Source: a virus. From it: a stretch of DNA of 64,000 bases. Both the position numbers and the translations under genes were made by a program. The DNA is taken from positions 35,276 to 99,275 of the IMG/VR virus record IMGVR_UViG_3300036820_000006. The stretch is one strand, 5' to 3'. The notes under the pieces are model-generated. The model did not search any database. It saw only the letters and a list, made by a program, of their open reading frames with translations, and was not told where the DNA came from. Below, piece by piece: positions 24,838-32,944 of this stretch (its first letter is position 1; each line of letters starts with the position of its first letter).

Positions 24838-26644
24838 GTGCAGCCTCCCCGGTTTCGACTGGATGGTTAGGAATTCTGATCTGGAACAGTTCCGAGCGTT
24901 CAGGATGCTCCCGCAAATCAGTTCCACTACCACTATAACACACGAGAAAATACGAACATCTACCTGGATAAGAGCAGGCCGAGCGGGTCTGCGCGAACCG
25001 TTTGTTCAATTCAGAGCGGAACTGCGCGGGGTTGTTTTGTACTGCTTGCACAGCAGCCACGTCCGCAGCGATCTGGACTTCAATCGCTTCCAGCTGTTCG
25101 AGCATATCGCGCATGTCATCCGAATTGCGCATGACAGCAATAGGCGGGATAAACTGCGCTGCCAACGGGTCGAGCGCATAACCGGCTGCGTCGTAAGCGT
25201 CGGGCTGGATATCACCTTTATCCAGCAAGTCGACCCACTCGGCGATGGGCATGTAGCGCCATACTGGAGCTTTCTTCCACGCCTGCCAGCTGAGACGATG
25301 CTCTTTGCCCGTGAGGTCGCAGGTGACATAGCTATGCGCCCACTTGCGGTCCTCAGCCGTGATGCCGTCCATTTTGTAAGCGCGCACTAGCGGCGAGGAG
25401 TTGACGTAGCGCCCTGGTTGAACGAGGTCGTTCTTATCTTGCTCGCGGCGGCCTTTGATGAGGTATTCATAGCGCACGCCGAGGATGCGGGGAGGTTCGG
25501 GGAGGCTGGTGAGGAACTCCTGTGTAGATTCCGTCACCAACTCTCGTACTTCGGCTAATGTATCTTTGCGTTCATCTTGGATGAGCCTCCAAGCTTCAGC
25601 CATGCGCCGCTCCACATCCACCGCTTCACTCAGCCCCTGCATATCCACCTCCGCGTCCATCGCGCGGCGGCGATCCCACTGGCCGGTAGTTTTATAGCTG
25701 AGCAGATATAGATCATTGGTAGCGCGCTCCAACAGCAGGCCGTCATGGCGAGAAGCGAACCATAGCTCGGCCGGTTCTCCTGTGAAGCTCTCAGGCAGCT
25801 CGGCTAACCGCCAACTCCCCTCGCGCTCTACCTCCAATACCTCGAACTGTTCGAGCAGCGGGCGCAGCCTCCGGCGCGCATACGCACGCACCATCGCTTC
25901 AACCAGCGCGGCTAGCTCCAGCTTCAGGTAGTCATCAATGCCGCTTTCATTCTGCTGCACCTTGATTTGGATTTCGTTCAGGCGCTCGTCATCTTCTGCC
26001 GCCACACGCTTAGATGACTCAGGATAGACAGGATAGATGGGTGCGCCGAAGTCCAGAGAAGCTGCAATAGGTATGGGCCAAGACATGCTAGTATCCCGAT
26101 GCCCCATCGGCGGCTCAGGCGGCAACCCCGCGTCCACCTCGTCGAACGAAACTATAATCGCCGACTCTTCTATCCTCGGCGCGGTCGGTCGAGCAGCGCT
26201 ATCGCCGCCAGTGCCCACATTACCAGCGATACCGCCCACACTATTGGCATCCAGCGCTCCCTGTTCCAACGTGTCCAACTCTACGCCGTGCTCGGTAGCG
26301 GCAGCAAGATCGGCGAGAGCTGCGGCGACGGCGGCGTCTTCTATTAGACGCGCATCAGTCAACTGATATGATCCGCATTCGACCTCAAACAACGTTGCTA
26401 GCTTCTGTTCTAACGACAGGGGGATTCCATCGGAGCCGAAATTTAGCGTGCTAATTCTGTTCTGTCCTTCGCGTAGCAATACTTCCAACCCTGTGTGAAC
26501 CGCGCCACCAATCACCAAATGGATCGACTTGCGCACCGGCACAATCCCGCGTTTGGATTCGCCTGCGTGATATTCCAAATACCTCGCGCGACGGCAACGC
26601 AGATAAGCCTGATAGCGCGAACGGTCCACATAAATGCGCTTCAA
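24827..26644 (-). CDS. PD-(D/E)XK nuclease, Cas4/RecB-like with Fe-S cysteines
   Basis: 605 aa. N-terminal Cys17 in YLRCRRARYLEY and C-terminal CSYPGRCSYFLVC give a four-Cys iron-sulphur set as in AddB/Cas4 proteins. The nuclease core includes GGAVHTGLEVLL (motif I), DGLLLERA and LYLLSYKTTGQWD (motif II/III, D...YKT). A 120-residue acidic, low-complexity insert (residues ~110-230) separates the first Cys/His region from the core. It likely resects DNA ends for the Sak4-like annealing system. Confidence 0.7.
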   Translation of the reverse strand: MKRIYVDRSRYQAYLRCRRARYLEYHAGESKRGIVPVRKSIHLVIGGAVHTGLEVLLREGQNRISTLNFGSDGIPLSLEQKLATLFEVECGSYQLTDARLIEDAAVAAALADLAAATEHGVELDTLEQGALDANSVGGIAGNVGTGGDSAARPTAPRIEESAIIVSFDEVDAGLPPEPPMGHRDTSMSWPIPIAASLDFGAPIYPVYPESSKRVAAEDDERLNEIQIKVQQNESGIDDYLKLELAALVEAMVRAYARRRLRPLLEQFEVLEVEREGSWRLAELPESFTGEPAELWFASRHDGLLLERATNDLYLLSYKTTGQWDRRRAMDAEVDMQGLSEAVDVERRMAEAWRLIQDERKDTLAEVRELVTESTQEFLTSLPEPPRILGVRYEYLIKGRREQDKNDLVQPGRYVNSSPLVRAYKMDGITAEDRKWAHSYVTCDLTGKEHRLSWQAWKKAPVWRYMPIAEWVDLLDKGDIQPDAYDAAGYALDPLAAQFIPPIAVMRNSDDMRDMLEQLEAIEVQIAADVAAVQAVQNNPAQFRSELNKRFAQTRSACSYPGRCSYFLVCYSGSGTDLREHPERSELFQIRIPNHPVETGEAAHDR

Positions 26645-27363
26645 TCGTCACCTCTTGGCGCATCATCATCATCTTCCGGTGTATCGCTCTCAGGCACCCG
26701 TTTCGTAAGCGTGTCCTCTTTGGTGAGATTGTCCAAGCCGCTGAAGATATCGCTTAGCTTCAGCCCGACAAGCACCGGGTCGGTTGCCTCAGCAGCGGGC
26801 TCAACGGCAGGCTCTACTGCGACGCGCGTTTCTGGGATTCGCTTACCCTCTAACCGATCCTGCATAACCGCTTCTGTGCGCGCATATTGCTCAGCAGTGT
26901 TCGCCATTACGCAGCGTGGGCAATATGAGTGGTAATATTCGTGATCTTTGCAATGCGCTGCTTGTGCTAAACCCGCGCCCAGCCCTGCCGCGCCCAGCCC
27001 TGCGTTATCCAAAAGGGAAGAAGCAAACCCAGCCCCCAGCGCATTCCCCGGCTCCTGTCCCGACAGCGTTTCCCCAGCTGGAGCAGAAGACTGAGGCTCT
27101 CTCACTCCCCCGCCTTTCCCGCCTAACTCCAGACCTGCACTGTCGCGACGCTCATGCGCACCCATGTTCGCTTCTCCCCCAGCGCTATACGCTAACAGAC
27201 CCTTCCTGTGCCAGTCAACACCTTTTTCCACAGCGCGATACCGTGTTAGTTTGAGCTTGACTTTCCACCACGGTACTTCAGGATGGCGTTCTCGTTTGCT
27301 GCCGCTACCGTTCGTTGCCAATGGGAAGGAGCACAGCATACACCTCACACCACCCTGCTGCAT
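26641..27363 (-). CDS. Hypothetical protein with CKDH...CPRC motif
   Basis: 240 aa from ATG 27363 (GTG 27372 is in frame). A zinc-binding site is suggested by AAHCKDHEYYHSYCPRCVMA. Much of the protein is Gly/Ala-rich (LDNAGLGAAGLGAGLAQ), and it has an acidic tail (DTPEDDDDAPRGDD). The stop overlaps the nuclease start. Upstream lies a 13-base poly-G (sense) tract, in frame up to a TAG. Confidence 0.5.
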   Translation of the reverse strand: MQQGGVRCMLCSFPLATNGSGSKRERHPEVPWWKVKLKLTRYRAVEKGVDWHRKGLLAYSAGGEANMGAHERRDSAGLELGGKGGGVREPQSSAPAGETLSGQEPGNALGAGFASSLLDNAGLGAAGLGAGLAQAAHCKDHEYYHSYCPRCVMANTAEQYARTEAVMQDRLEGKRIPETRVAVEPAVEPAAEATDPVLVGLKLSDIFSGLDNLTKEDTLTKRVPESDTPEDDDDAPRGDD

Positions 27364-27399
27364 AGACCTCACTGGGAACCCTGTCGAGAACTCCGCTGG

Positions 27400-27412
27400 C
27401 CCCCCCCCCCCC
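27400..27412. repeat. Poly-C tract of 13 between divergent genes
   Basis: Thirteen uninterrupted C (G on the minus strand) lie 37 bp upstream of ATG 27363 and 140 bp upstream of the rightward ATPase gene. Such tracts are prone to slippage, so length may vary in the population or be misread. Confidence 0.9.
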
Positions 27413-27551
27413 TAGTTATGTTTTTAGCTCGCTCTAACCCCACATTTTATGACTGGAAAAATGTAGCTTTTCCCGCCCGCCCTGACTACACTTCACCTCA
27501 CCTTCGTGGCTCACGAAAAGGCCGTACCAGATACGCCAAGGACGCCTAAGA

Positions 27552-28700
27552 ATGTTTAACAACGATGATGACCTTGTGGACCCTCTGCTCGTAGCAGAGG
27601 ATGACGAACCTGGTACAGACCCCATCGCCCAACCTACCTCAGAAGATTTAGACGAAATTGGCGTAGACGTGCTGCCTCGGCCGGAGCGCGATCCGCTATG
27701 GCTGCGCGACGCTAGCTTCCAGATGCCTCCGAATCCGCCAGTGCCGGGCTTGTTTACCCGCTGCAGTATCAACTTGCTGATCGGCCCGACTTTCGTAGGC
27801 AAAACAGTGCTAGCGCTCACCCAACTGGATCACTACACCGCTACAGGTCAGTTTCTTGGCTACCAGTTGCCCCAGGGCGCATCGCCGGATGCTTGTGCAG
27901 CCATCGTGGCCACTCAGGGTCTCAGTTCGTTCCATGGGCTGCTGCGCAGTTTGCGGCTGCCCGCAATCACCAGCCCCGTCAAGTTCCCAATAGAAGAGTG
28001 GGAGATGCGCACCAGCGAGACCATGACGGAGGGGTTGGTGCGCCTATGGAAGAAGATGTCCCGGCTGGCTCAGCAACCGATTAGATTGCTCTATGTTGAG
28101 GGGTTCCAGAACCTGCTCGAAAACGGCAAGCTCAACGACCCGCGCTCAGTGCAGGAATTTTATACCAAGCTTCGTCAGTTCTGCGCAGAGTATCGCGTCA
28201 CCATTTTGGGCAGTGTGCCTCAGGGCAAGATGCGGAAGGGTGAGAGCTATGCACTAGTCGGTGAACGCGTTTACGGGTCGGTGGCGTGGGCTAACGAGGC
28301 TGATACGGTGATCGGCATGGAGCAGCTTATGGTGCATCTGCCGGTCGAGCTGCGGCCGAGCTTTCGCAAGATCACTATTCAGGTGCGTGGAGTCGGCACT
28401 GAGATTCGCTGGGTGGACTTCAACGACCGGGGCAGGCTGGAGGTGATCGACCGAGCTAAAGAGCTAGCGACTGAAAATCCAACGTTCGCAATGCTGGACC
28501 GGATTCTGGGGCAGGCGCTCCCCGGCTCGGAATGGTCGCGCGAGGAATTGTTCGAATGGGCAGAACGCACTGACGTGGACGTGTCCATGCGCTCCATGGA
28601 GCGCTGGATTGCCTCGCGCTGCGACACTTCATTGAGTCTGCTGGTGAAGGTTGGTACGGGGCCGCGCAATCGGCGTTATAAGAAACCCTTTACGAACTAG
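27552..28700 (+). CDS. RepA-like AAA_25 ATPase (replicative helicase/loader)
   Basis: 382 aa, the main rightward gene inside the leftward region. Walker A at 78-85 (GPTFVGKT), a Walker B-like strand LLYVEGFQNLL, sensor region VTILGSVPQGKMRKGE and SVAWANEADTVIGMEQ. The C-terminal ~80 residues form a helix-turn-helix-like tail (WSREELFEWAERTDVDVSMR). AAA_25/RepA proteins are hexameric helicases or loaders acting at plasmid and phage origins. The iteron cluster 400 bp downstream supports an initiation role. Confidence 0.7.
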   Translation: MFNNDDDLVDPLLVAEDDEPGTDPIAQPTSEDLDEIGVDVLPRPERDPLWLRDASFQMPPNPPVPGLFTRCSINLLIGPTFVGKTVLALTQLDHYTATGQFLGYQLPQGASPDACAAIVATQGLSSFHGLLRSLRLPAITSPVKFPIEEWEMRTSETMTEGLVRLWKKMSRLAQQPIRLLYVEGFQNLLENGKLNDPRSVQEFYTKLRQFCAEYRVTILGSVPQGKMRKGESYALVGERVYGSVAWANEADTVIGMEQLMVHLPVELRPSFRKITIQVRGVGTEIRWVDFNDRGRLEVIDRAKELATENPTFAMLDRILGQALPGSEWSREELFEWAERTDVDVSMRSMERWIASRCDTSLSLLVKVGTGPRNRRYKKPFTN

Positions 28701-28731
28701 CTCGGAAAGGCTTAGGGTGTCACTTGAAGTT

Positions 28732-28983
28732 TCAATCGATGCACTCCACACGCCAGCAACGAAGAACTGGAGTATCGCGCTCGGTCACGCGCGCGATCTT
28801 GAACTTCGCCCCATGGCGCTTGCCCCAAGACGAGGCAGCAACACGCAGGCTGGGCTCCTCGTCGCGGCGCGCCCAGAATGAGTCACCGATGTTCATATCA
28901 TCGAATGGGTATTTGCGCAGAGTTTCGCCAAACGCGCCTCGCACATGCTCGGGAATAGGAACGTCAAGTTCGATCTTGTACAT
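28732..28983 (-). CDS. DUF7303-like small protein
   Basis: 83 aa. Pattern YPFDDMNIGDSFWARRDEEP, then AASSWGKRHGAKFKIARVTE and the ending LRCWRVE follow a common small phage family with a 'dmxvGdSF ... aasxxGkrxgxkf ... vWRve' signature. Role unknown. No Shine-Dalgarno precedes ATG; the -10 element sits only about 12 bp upstream, so the mRNA may be leaderless. Confidence 0.65.
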   Translation of the reverse strand: MYKIELDVPIPEHVRGAFGETLRKYPFDDMNIGDSFWARRDEEPSLRVAASSWGKRHGAKFKIARVTERDTPVLRCWRVECID

Positions 28984-28994
28984 GATAGATATAG

Positions 28995-29024
28995 CATATA
29001 CTAAATATATGCCATATATGTCAA
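28995..29024 (-). promoter_or_regulatory. Promoter close to the start of the 28.7-kb gene
   Basis: Minus strand TTGACA (29024-29019), 18-base spacer, TATATG (29000-28995) in a strongly AT-rich stretch. The predicted start point falls within a few bases of ATG 28983. Confidence 0.6.
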
Positions 29025-29085
29025 CCTTTCGCCGGTTCTTCGCCTCAGTCCTTACCTAGAAAGTAAAAGGATAGGTGGCGGTGGC

Positions 29086-29237
29086 GGCGGTAAAGGAAAC
29101 TCTCTCATTCTAAAGCACTTTTTACCGCCAGCTTACCGCCATCGTAATACGATATGGCGGTAAAGGATTTTAGCGTTCCCTCTCTCACCCAATTTTGGCG
29201 GTAAGGCGGTAAATTGGCGGTAAGCTGGCGGTAAAAA
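29086..29237. other. Iteron cluster, candidate replication origin
   Basis: Eight exact copies of GGCGGTAA: direct at 29086, 29156, 29197, 29205, 29216 and 29227, inverted at 29122-29129 and 29133-29140. Partial copies flank them. A perfect 23-bp inverted repeat joins 29119-29141 to 29215-29237. AT-rich DNA follows (29290-29390). No gene fits between 29040 and 29388. Iterons, dyad, AT-rich flank and a nearby RepA-like ATPase gene are the usual parts of an initiator-controlled origin. Confidence 0.7.
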
Positions 29238-29388
29238 CTAGCCTGTAATCAGCAAGTTAGCTATTATCCGCCATTTCCGCCAGTAGCCAGAGGCGATGAA
29301 AAAAGCAAAACTAACAACTATGTTTATTTTCTACGAGTTAGACCGAATGTATCGTGAGGCGTAGTTACTTTCTAGGTTACTTTAGTAT

Positions 29389-29910
29389 CTAGTTCCGCGC
29401 GAACCATTTGAGGTTGTCTTCCACGATCTGCTGGCGTGATCTTCGGTTGCGAGCCTGTTCTTTATGCGTTGCCCATTTGCAGTTGCTTAGCTCATAACCC
29501 CCGTTCACATCTACACGCTCAATTGTGAGACTTCGATCAGGCTTCTGGCCCATATCTGATAAAAAGTTCTCAAACGTGAGCCATCGTTCACATATCGTTA
29601 TGCCGCGACCGCCATAGCTGCGATATTTTGGATGGTTTACGTTTAGGCACCTTTGCTTCATAGCAGCCCAACTCAAATAGGTCGGGTCTTCCATACCGTC
29701 TCTACGAAGCCCATGGTGAGTTCTAGCCGCGACCTGTTTAGCAAAATTCTTGTGCCGGTTGGCGCGTAGAGTGTGCCCTCGCAGATATTTCTGAGGTTCA
29801 CCTTTGATCGCGCCTCGACTTGCGTTAGTGCGTGGGCATAGCTTGGTTTTTTGCCCGCAATTACAGTAGCAGTAGCCATAAGGTACGCTTGATTCTGCTA
29901 AGGTTGCCAT
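29389..29910 (-). CDS. Zinc-domain protein with SYGGRGI/NRR homing-type domain
   Basis: 173 aa. The N-terminal ~50 residues (YCYCNCGQKTKLC ... GEPQKYLRGHT) match the N-terminus of the HNH protein at 53.4 kb. The rest follows a family common in phages: YLSWAAMKQRCLNVNHPKYR, YGGRGITICERW, FENFLSDMGQKP, SLTIERVDVNGGYELSNCKW and EQARNRR. Such proteins are thought to be HNH-like DNA-binding or nicking enzymes spread by homing. Confidence 0.7.
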   Translation of the reverse strand: MATLAESSVPYGYCYCNCGQKTKLCPRTNASRGAIKGEPQKYLRGHTLRANRHKNFAKQVAARTHHGLRRDGMEDPTYLSWAAMKQRCLNVNHPKYRSYGGRGITICERWLTFENFLSDMGQKPDRSLTIERVDVNGGYELSNCKWATHKEQARNRRSRQQIVEDNLKWFARN

Positions 29911-29919
29911 TTGTCGAGC

Positions 29920-30261
29920 TTACCCCTCCGGCTTTGGCTTTGACTTCAAATGATCCGCTGCAAATTTCTGCCCCAACGCGAACGCTTCCTCCAGCGTGGG
30001 ATCGCTGTCGCCGAAAATCGAATGCGTCGTATGGAACAACGCGCATAGCCGATGACGCTCTGGCTGGCTCAGATAACCGGACATATAGCCGATGTTGTGA
30101 AGCGTAATGTCGCGCGCTTTGGTCTCAGTCAAATTTTGAGTTTGCGTAAGACGACGCACTTCGAGATTGACGAGCACCTCAGCTTCTTCTGAGGTCTGGC
30201 AGCGTGTTGCCGCGTCAAGCAGGTCTCCGTATGTCGATGGCCATCTCTCAATCCTCCTCAT
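29920..30261 (-). CDS. Conserved small phage protein (WPSTYGDLLDAA...)
   Basis: 113 aa from ATG 30261, which overlaps the upstream stop region; the longer frame to 30312 reads into the neighbour. WPSTYGDLLDAATRCQTSEE, NIGYMSGYLSQPERHRL and TLEEAFALGQKFA match a recurring uncharacterised phage family. Helical throughout. Function unknown. Confidence 0.65.
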   Translation of the reverse strand: MRRIERWPSTYGDLLDAATRCQTSEEAEVLVNLEVRRLTQTQNLTETKARDITLHNIGYMSGYLSQPERHRLCALFHTTHSIFGDSDPTLEEAFALGQKFAADHLKSKPKPEG

Positions 30262-30481
30262 CTTCTGCAAACATCCGGTCGAAGCAGCGCTCGCACAGGC
30301 CAGATATGCCAAATTCGCGTCTGCCTGCCTCAGAGTAGCAATTGGCTAAACCTGGCCGATGGCAGCTAATGCATAAACCGGTATCGGCGGCGCGCTGCGG
30401 CGTCTGGCCGAGACCGAACTCGGCTTGTGAGATATCTTCCGCCAGCTTGCGCAGCGCGGGGGCTTGATCGTGGATTGGCAT
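30248..30481 (-). CDS. Zinc-ribbon-like small protein
   Basis: 77 aa from ATG 30481. CISCHRPGLANC and SGLCERCFDRMF supply two Cys pairs for one zinc. The N-terminus is helical (APALRKLAEDISQAEFG). The promoter at 30527-30555 is positioned to drive this gene and the leftward genes after it. Confidence 0.6.
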   Translation of the reverse strand: MPIHDQAPALRKLAEDISQAEFGLGQTPQRAADTGLCISCHRPGLANCYSEAGRREFGISGLCERCFDRMFAEDEED

Positions 30482-30510
30482 TTTGGCTCTCTCCTTCATT
30501 TATCCCTTTA

Positions 30511-30543
30511 TACTGTGTTATGCTACGTTATACTATCTTGTGC
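30511..30543. repeat. Period-5 array F (7 units) overlapping a promoter
   Basis: Units YRY-TR (TAC, TGT, TGC, CGT, TAC, then a TCT deviation, TGC) step by five bases from 30511. Here the array coincides with the spacer and -10 of the leftward promoter at 30527-30555, and lies between divergent genes. Confidence 0.65.
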
Positions 30544-30555
30544 TACCATTGTCAA
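30527..30555 (-). promoter_or_regulatory. Strong promoter for leftward genes from 30.5 kb
   Basis: Minus strand TTGACA (30555-30550), 17-base spacer, TATAAC (30532-30527). It is a near-consensus sigma70 promoter about 50 bp upstream of ATG 30481. Confidence 0.75.
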
Positions 30556-30584
30556 GCTGACGGTGGCATGCTAGGCTGCTGTGC

Positions 30585-30830
30585 ATGCCTGAATACCATG
30601 ACCTGCCTGACCGGCTGCCCCCGTCCGCTGCTGAAGCGCTGCAAGAGCTGCTGAACCAAGCGCGCCCGGCGATTCAAATCAACCCTGGGGGCGTAGCACG
30701 ATTCACGATTACGCTGGACCCGGATATCGTGCTGGCGTGCCAGGATCGCGCGCAGGCTTTCAATATGACGTTGGAAGAGTGGGTGCAACAGGCGGCGGCG
30801 GAGGGGTTGAGGATGCAGCTGGGGATTTAG
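30585..30830 (+). CDS. RHH-like small protein, rightward
   Basis: 81 aa. ARFTITLDPDIVLACQDRAQ and MTLEEWVQQAAAEGLR resemble a ribbon-helix-helix unit preceded by a helical, Pro-rich N-terminus. It opposes the leftward genes on both sides and has no clear Shine-Dalgarno. It may be a repressor acting on the adjacent promoter. Convergent with the next gene, whose stop is one base away. Confidence 0.5.
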   Translation: MPEYHDLPDRLPPSAAEALQELLNQARPAIQINPGGVARFTITLDPDIVLACQDRAQAFNMTLEEWVQQAAAEGLRMQLGI

Positions 30831-30831
30831 C

Positions 30832-31023
30832 TCAGTCCACATCATCGGCGCGCACGCGATCTTCCCACGACATCACTTCTATATCGCTCGCTCGCAAACC
30901 CGCTTGTGCAGCGTATTCCTCAGGCGAGTTGTAACGATTCTTATCTTCGCGACAGTCCCCGTTCCAGCTCCAACGGTGGTAGCAGCTGCAAATGCCGCAT
31001 TCGTAAATGGTCAGTTCAGGCAT
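30832..31023 (-). CDS. Small zinc-binding protein (ECGICSCYHRW)
   Basis: 63 aa from ATG 31023 (GAGGGGG upstream). ECGICSCYHRWSWNGDC is a probable metal site, followed by SPEEYAAQAGLRASDIEVMS and WEDRVRADD. Typical of small phage proteins found in Proteobacteria and soil phages; function unknown. Confidence 0.6.
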   Translation of the reverse strand: MPELTIYECGICSCYHRWSWNGDCREDKNRYNSPEEYAAQAGLRASDIEVMSWEDRVRADDVD

Positions 31024-31696
31024 TTCTTTTTTCCCCCTCACGCTCGAACCATGCATCGGCTTCTTCACTACTCCCGTCGAATTCACCATTCATGGCGCGC
31101 TGAACAATATCTTTGAGTCCGTAACGGCACGCGTCATTGACTAAATCCACAATAGGGGTAGCGGACTCACTCTCATAATCGTCATAACCGCCATCACGAG
31201 CGCGTTGGATCATGGCGGCAGGCGCACCGGCTGTAGTGAGCGCTACGGCTAACTTTTCCTTAGTAGGTTGACTGGGCATTGCAGATTCCCCTTCCTCCAA
31301 CTTTCCCTTCAGTGCTATGCTGCTGCTGCCATGGCAACTTCTAACCGTTGGTCGCTGGGAACGATGTACGGAGGGGGTTTCGTTGGAAACCAACCCTTTT
31401 ACTTCCAGCCCGGAGGCGCGTTCACCCAAGTGTTCCCTGCGCAGCCTCAAGGTGAGGCGTGGCCGGATTGGCCCGCCGCTGGAATCATCCCATACAGCTT
31501 TGGCGCTTGGTGGATACCTGGATGTTTGCACCATATTGATGTATGGACCGTGATCCGCGAGTTTGATTACGATACGAACCAATCCTGTGCATTGGTCTGT
31601 TGTAGGGTTTGTTTGTACTGTCAGAATGTCATCATTCCCTTTGAAGACTGGCTTAATCCTGACCAAAGGGCCGTCATCGTCGGATGATATAGCCAT
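31016..31696 (-). CDS. Two-part small early protein
   Basis: 226 aa from ATG 31696. The C-terminal 87 residues (LTTAGAPAAMIQRARDGGYD, LVNDACRYGLKDIVQRAMN, GEFDGSSEEADAWFEREG) form a recognisable conserved phage protein with its own strong ribosome site and ATG at 31279, and may be made separately. The N-terminal part (MAISSDDDGPLVRIKP, TDQCTGLVRIVIKLADHGPY) is unlike it. The frame also runs upstream into a broken HNH gene. Confidence 0.5.
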   Translation of the reverse strand: MAISSDDDGPLVRIKPVFKGNDDILTVQTNPTTDQCTGLVRIVIKLADHGPYINMVQTSRYPPSAKAVWDDSSGGPIRPRLTLRLRREHLGERASGLEVKGLVSNETPSVHRSQRPTVRSCHGSSSIALKGKLEEGESAMPSQPTKEKLAVALTTAGAPAAMIQRARDGGYDDYESESATPIVDLVNDACRYGLKDIVQRAMNGEFDGSSEEADAWFEREGEKRNA

Positions 31697-31978
31697 GTTG
31701 AATCTCTGCCTGTCTACGAACTTTGCGGGCTTGTTGGAAATCGTCGTAATAGCCAAGATTCTCACGTTTGCGATTGACTTGGATATAGGCGAACCACTTG
31801 CCCGCAACTTTATGCCATGAAACCCCCGGTACGCCGCTTGTATTGTTCGCACCCGTCGATTACGGCAGTTGATTACGCCCGTCACGACGCGCAGGTTCAC
31901 TCGCCGGTTATCGAGTGAGTTTCCGTTGAGATGGTCTACCTCCCTACTCTTTGGGGGCTTCATCAAACTGCGCGCCAT
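31674..31978 (-). pseudogene. HNH-AP2 homing endonuclease remnant
   Basis: From 31978 one frame reads KSREVDHLNGNSLDNRRVNL ... NCRNRRVRTIQAAYRG, the HNH core. After a one-base loss in a G run near 31855 another frame continues as WHKVAGKWFAYIQVNRKREN, LGYYDDFQQARKVRRQAE to 31674, a typical AP2 domain. The N-terminal half of such proteins is missing. Both truncation and frameshift point to a dead homing gene. Confidence 0.65.
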
Positions 31979-32001
31979 ACAGACTCGCTTTTCGTGCTAA
32001 T

Positions 32002-32415
32002 TCAGTTCGCCTGCGCTCGTTCCTCTCCCTCCCTCTTATCCATATCAGCAATCTCCTTAGCAGTCGCAGGCCGCGCCTGCACAAACGGTAGATGCATAAA
32101 TTTCTCCATGAATTCCTCTTGTGTGCCTTCATTCAGCACTTCAGTAAGAGGGCCATCCGCGCCCACGCCGAGCAAGCTATTGGCTACTCTACGTATCAAT
32201 GCAATCACATGCTCGCGCGTGCTGTGGACGGTCATGGTGTACCAGTTCTTTTCGTCTTTAGAATCGAAGAATTTGTCATCCTTGTGGTAACGGAAGCGAT
32301 AGTCGAGTTGGTAGAGCCTGCCGGGTTCAAGCTCAGTAGCGGCGGCCAGCCAGTCTTGTTTGGGTTGGATTGGCATGAACCAGATGCCGATTGTTTGCTC
32401 GGTCATGGTTATCAT
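32002..32415 (-). CDS. Conserved early phage protein
   Basis: 137 aa; AAGGAG eight bases before ATG 32415. TIGIWFMPIQPKQDWLAAAT, LYQLDYRFRYHKDDKFFDSK and FMEKFMHLPFVQARPATAKE. I recognise the style of an uncharacterised phage family but no function. ATG overlaps the restored stop of the preceding zinc-ribbon gene. Confidence 0.6.
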   Translation of the reverse strand: MITMTEQTIGIWFMPIQPKQDWLAAATELEPGRLYQLDYRFRYHKDDKFFDSKDEKNWYTMTVHSTREHVIALIRRVANSLLGVGADGPLTEVLNEGTQEEFMEKFMHLPFVQARPATAKEIADMDKREGEERAQAN

Positions 32416-32700
32416 TGCTGTGGCTCCTTTGTGGAAACTGGAAGTTGGCTATGCAGTAGCAACACAGCCCTCATAATGCGTTGTAGCGTGCGACGCAGGT
32501 CGTCTGGCAAGGTGGCTAAGTCCACAGGCGCGAGTTTATGCTTCTTGTCGAATTGCAGAGGAGTCGCGCATTCAATGCCAAACGGTACAGTCGCCCGGCT
32601 TGGGACCGGAGGTAGATTCTAGTGGGTCCGCATTAGAGGCCGCGTCGAGCTTATGCCCACAGTTCGGGCAGAGTTGCAGCTTGAGTTTATGAGTTGACAT
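32412..32700 (-). pseudogene. Zinc-ribbon gene with one extra base
   Basis: ATG 32700 (GGGGAG upstream) reads MSTHKLKLQLCPNCGHKLDA ... GDCTVWH and stops at 32572. Removing one G near 32580 restores CTVCIECATPLQFDKKHK, PVDLATLPDDLRRTLQRIMR and a stop overlapping the next ATG. The restored protein is the common phage 'CPNCGHKLDA' zinc ribbon. Indel error or real frameshift. Confidence 0.7.
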
Positions 32701-32725
32701 CTGGTTCTCCCCTTCACGTTATCCC

Positions 32726-32944
32726 TCATGTGGAATAGTTATATTCGTGGCTGCTACTGCCATGCCCGCCGCCGCCGTGCTCGGCGCTATTCAACAGCGC
32801 CGCAATACCAAACAGCAGCGCCAGCACCAAGCCAAGCGCCAGCAATGGCTTGCATATTCCCCATAGCCACAGCGGCAGGCTAGATTCTTCGCGCAGGAAT
32901 TGCTTCAGCGCCTGCTCGCGATTGATCTGGTCATGGTGGGTCAT
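32726..32944 (-). CDS. Single-span membrane protein
   Basis: 72 aa; AAGGAGG before ATG. One strong hydrophobic helix (LLALGLVLALLFGIAALL) after a charged N-terminus, and a Gly/His/Ser tail (EHGGGGHGSSSHEYNYST). ATG overlaps the restored stop of the upstream gene. Function unknown. Confidence 0.6.
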   Translation of the reverse strand: MTHHDQINREQALKQFLREESSLPLWLWGICKPLLALGLVLALLFGIAALLNSAEHGGGGHGSSSHEYNYST

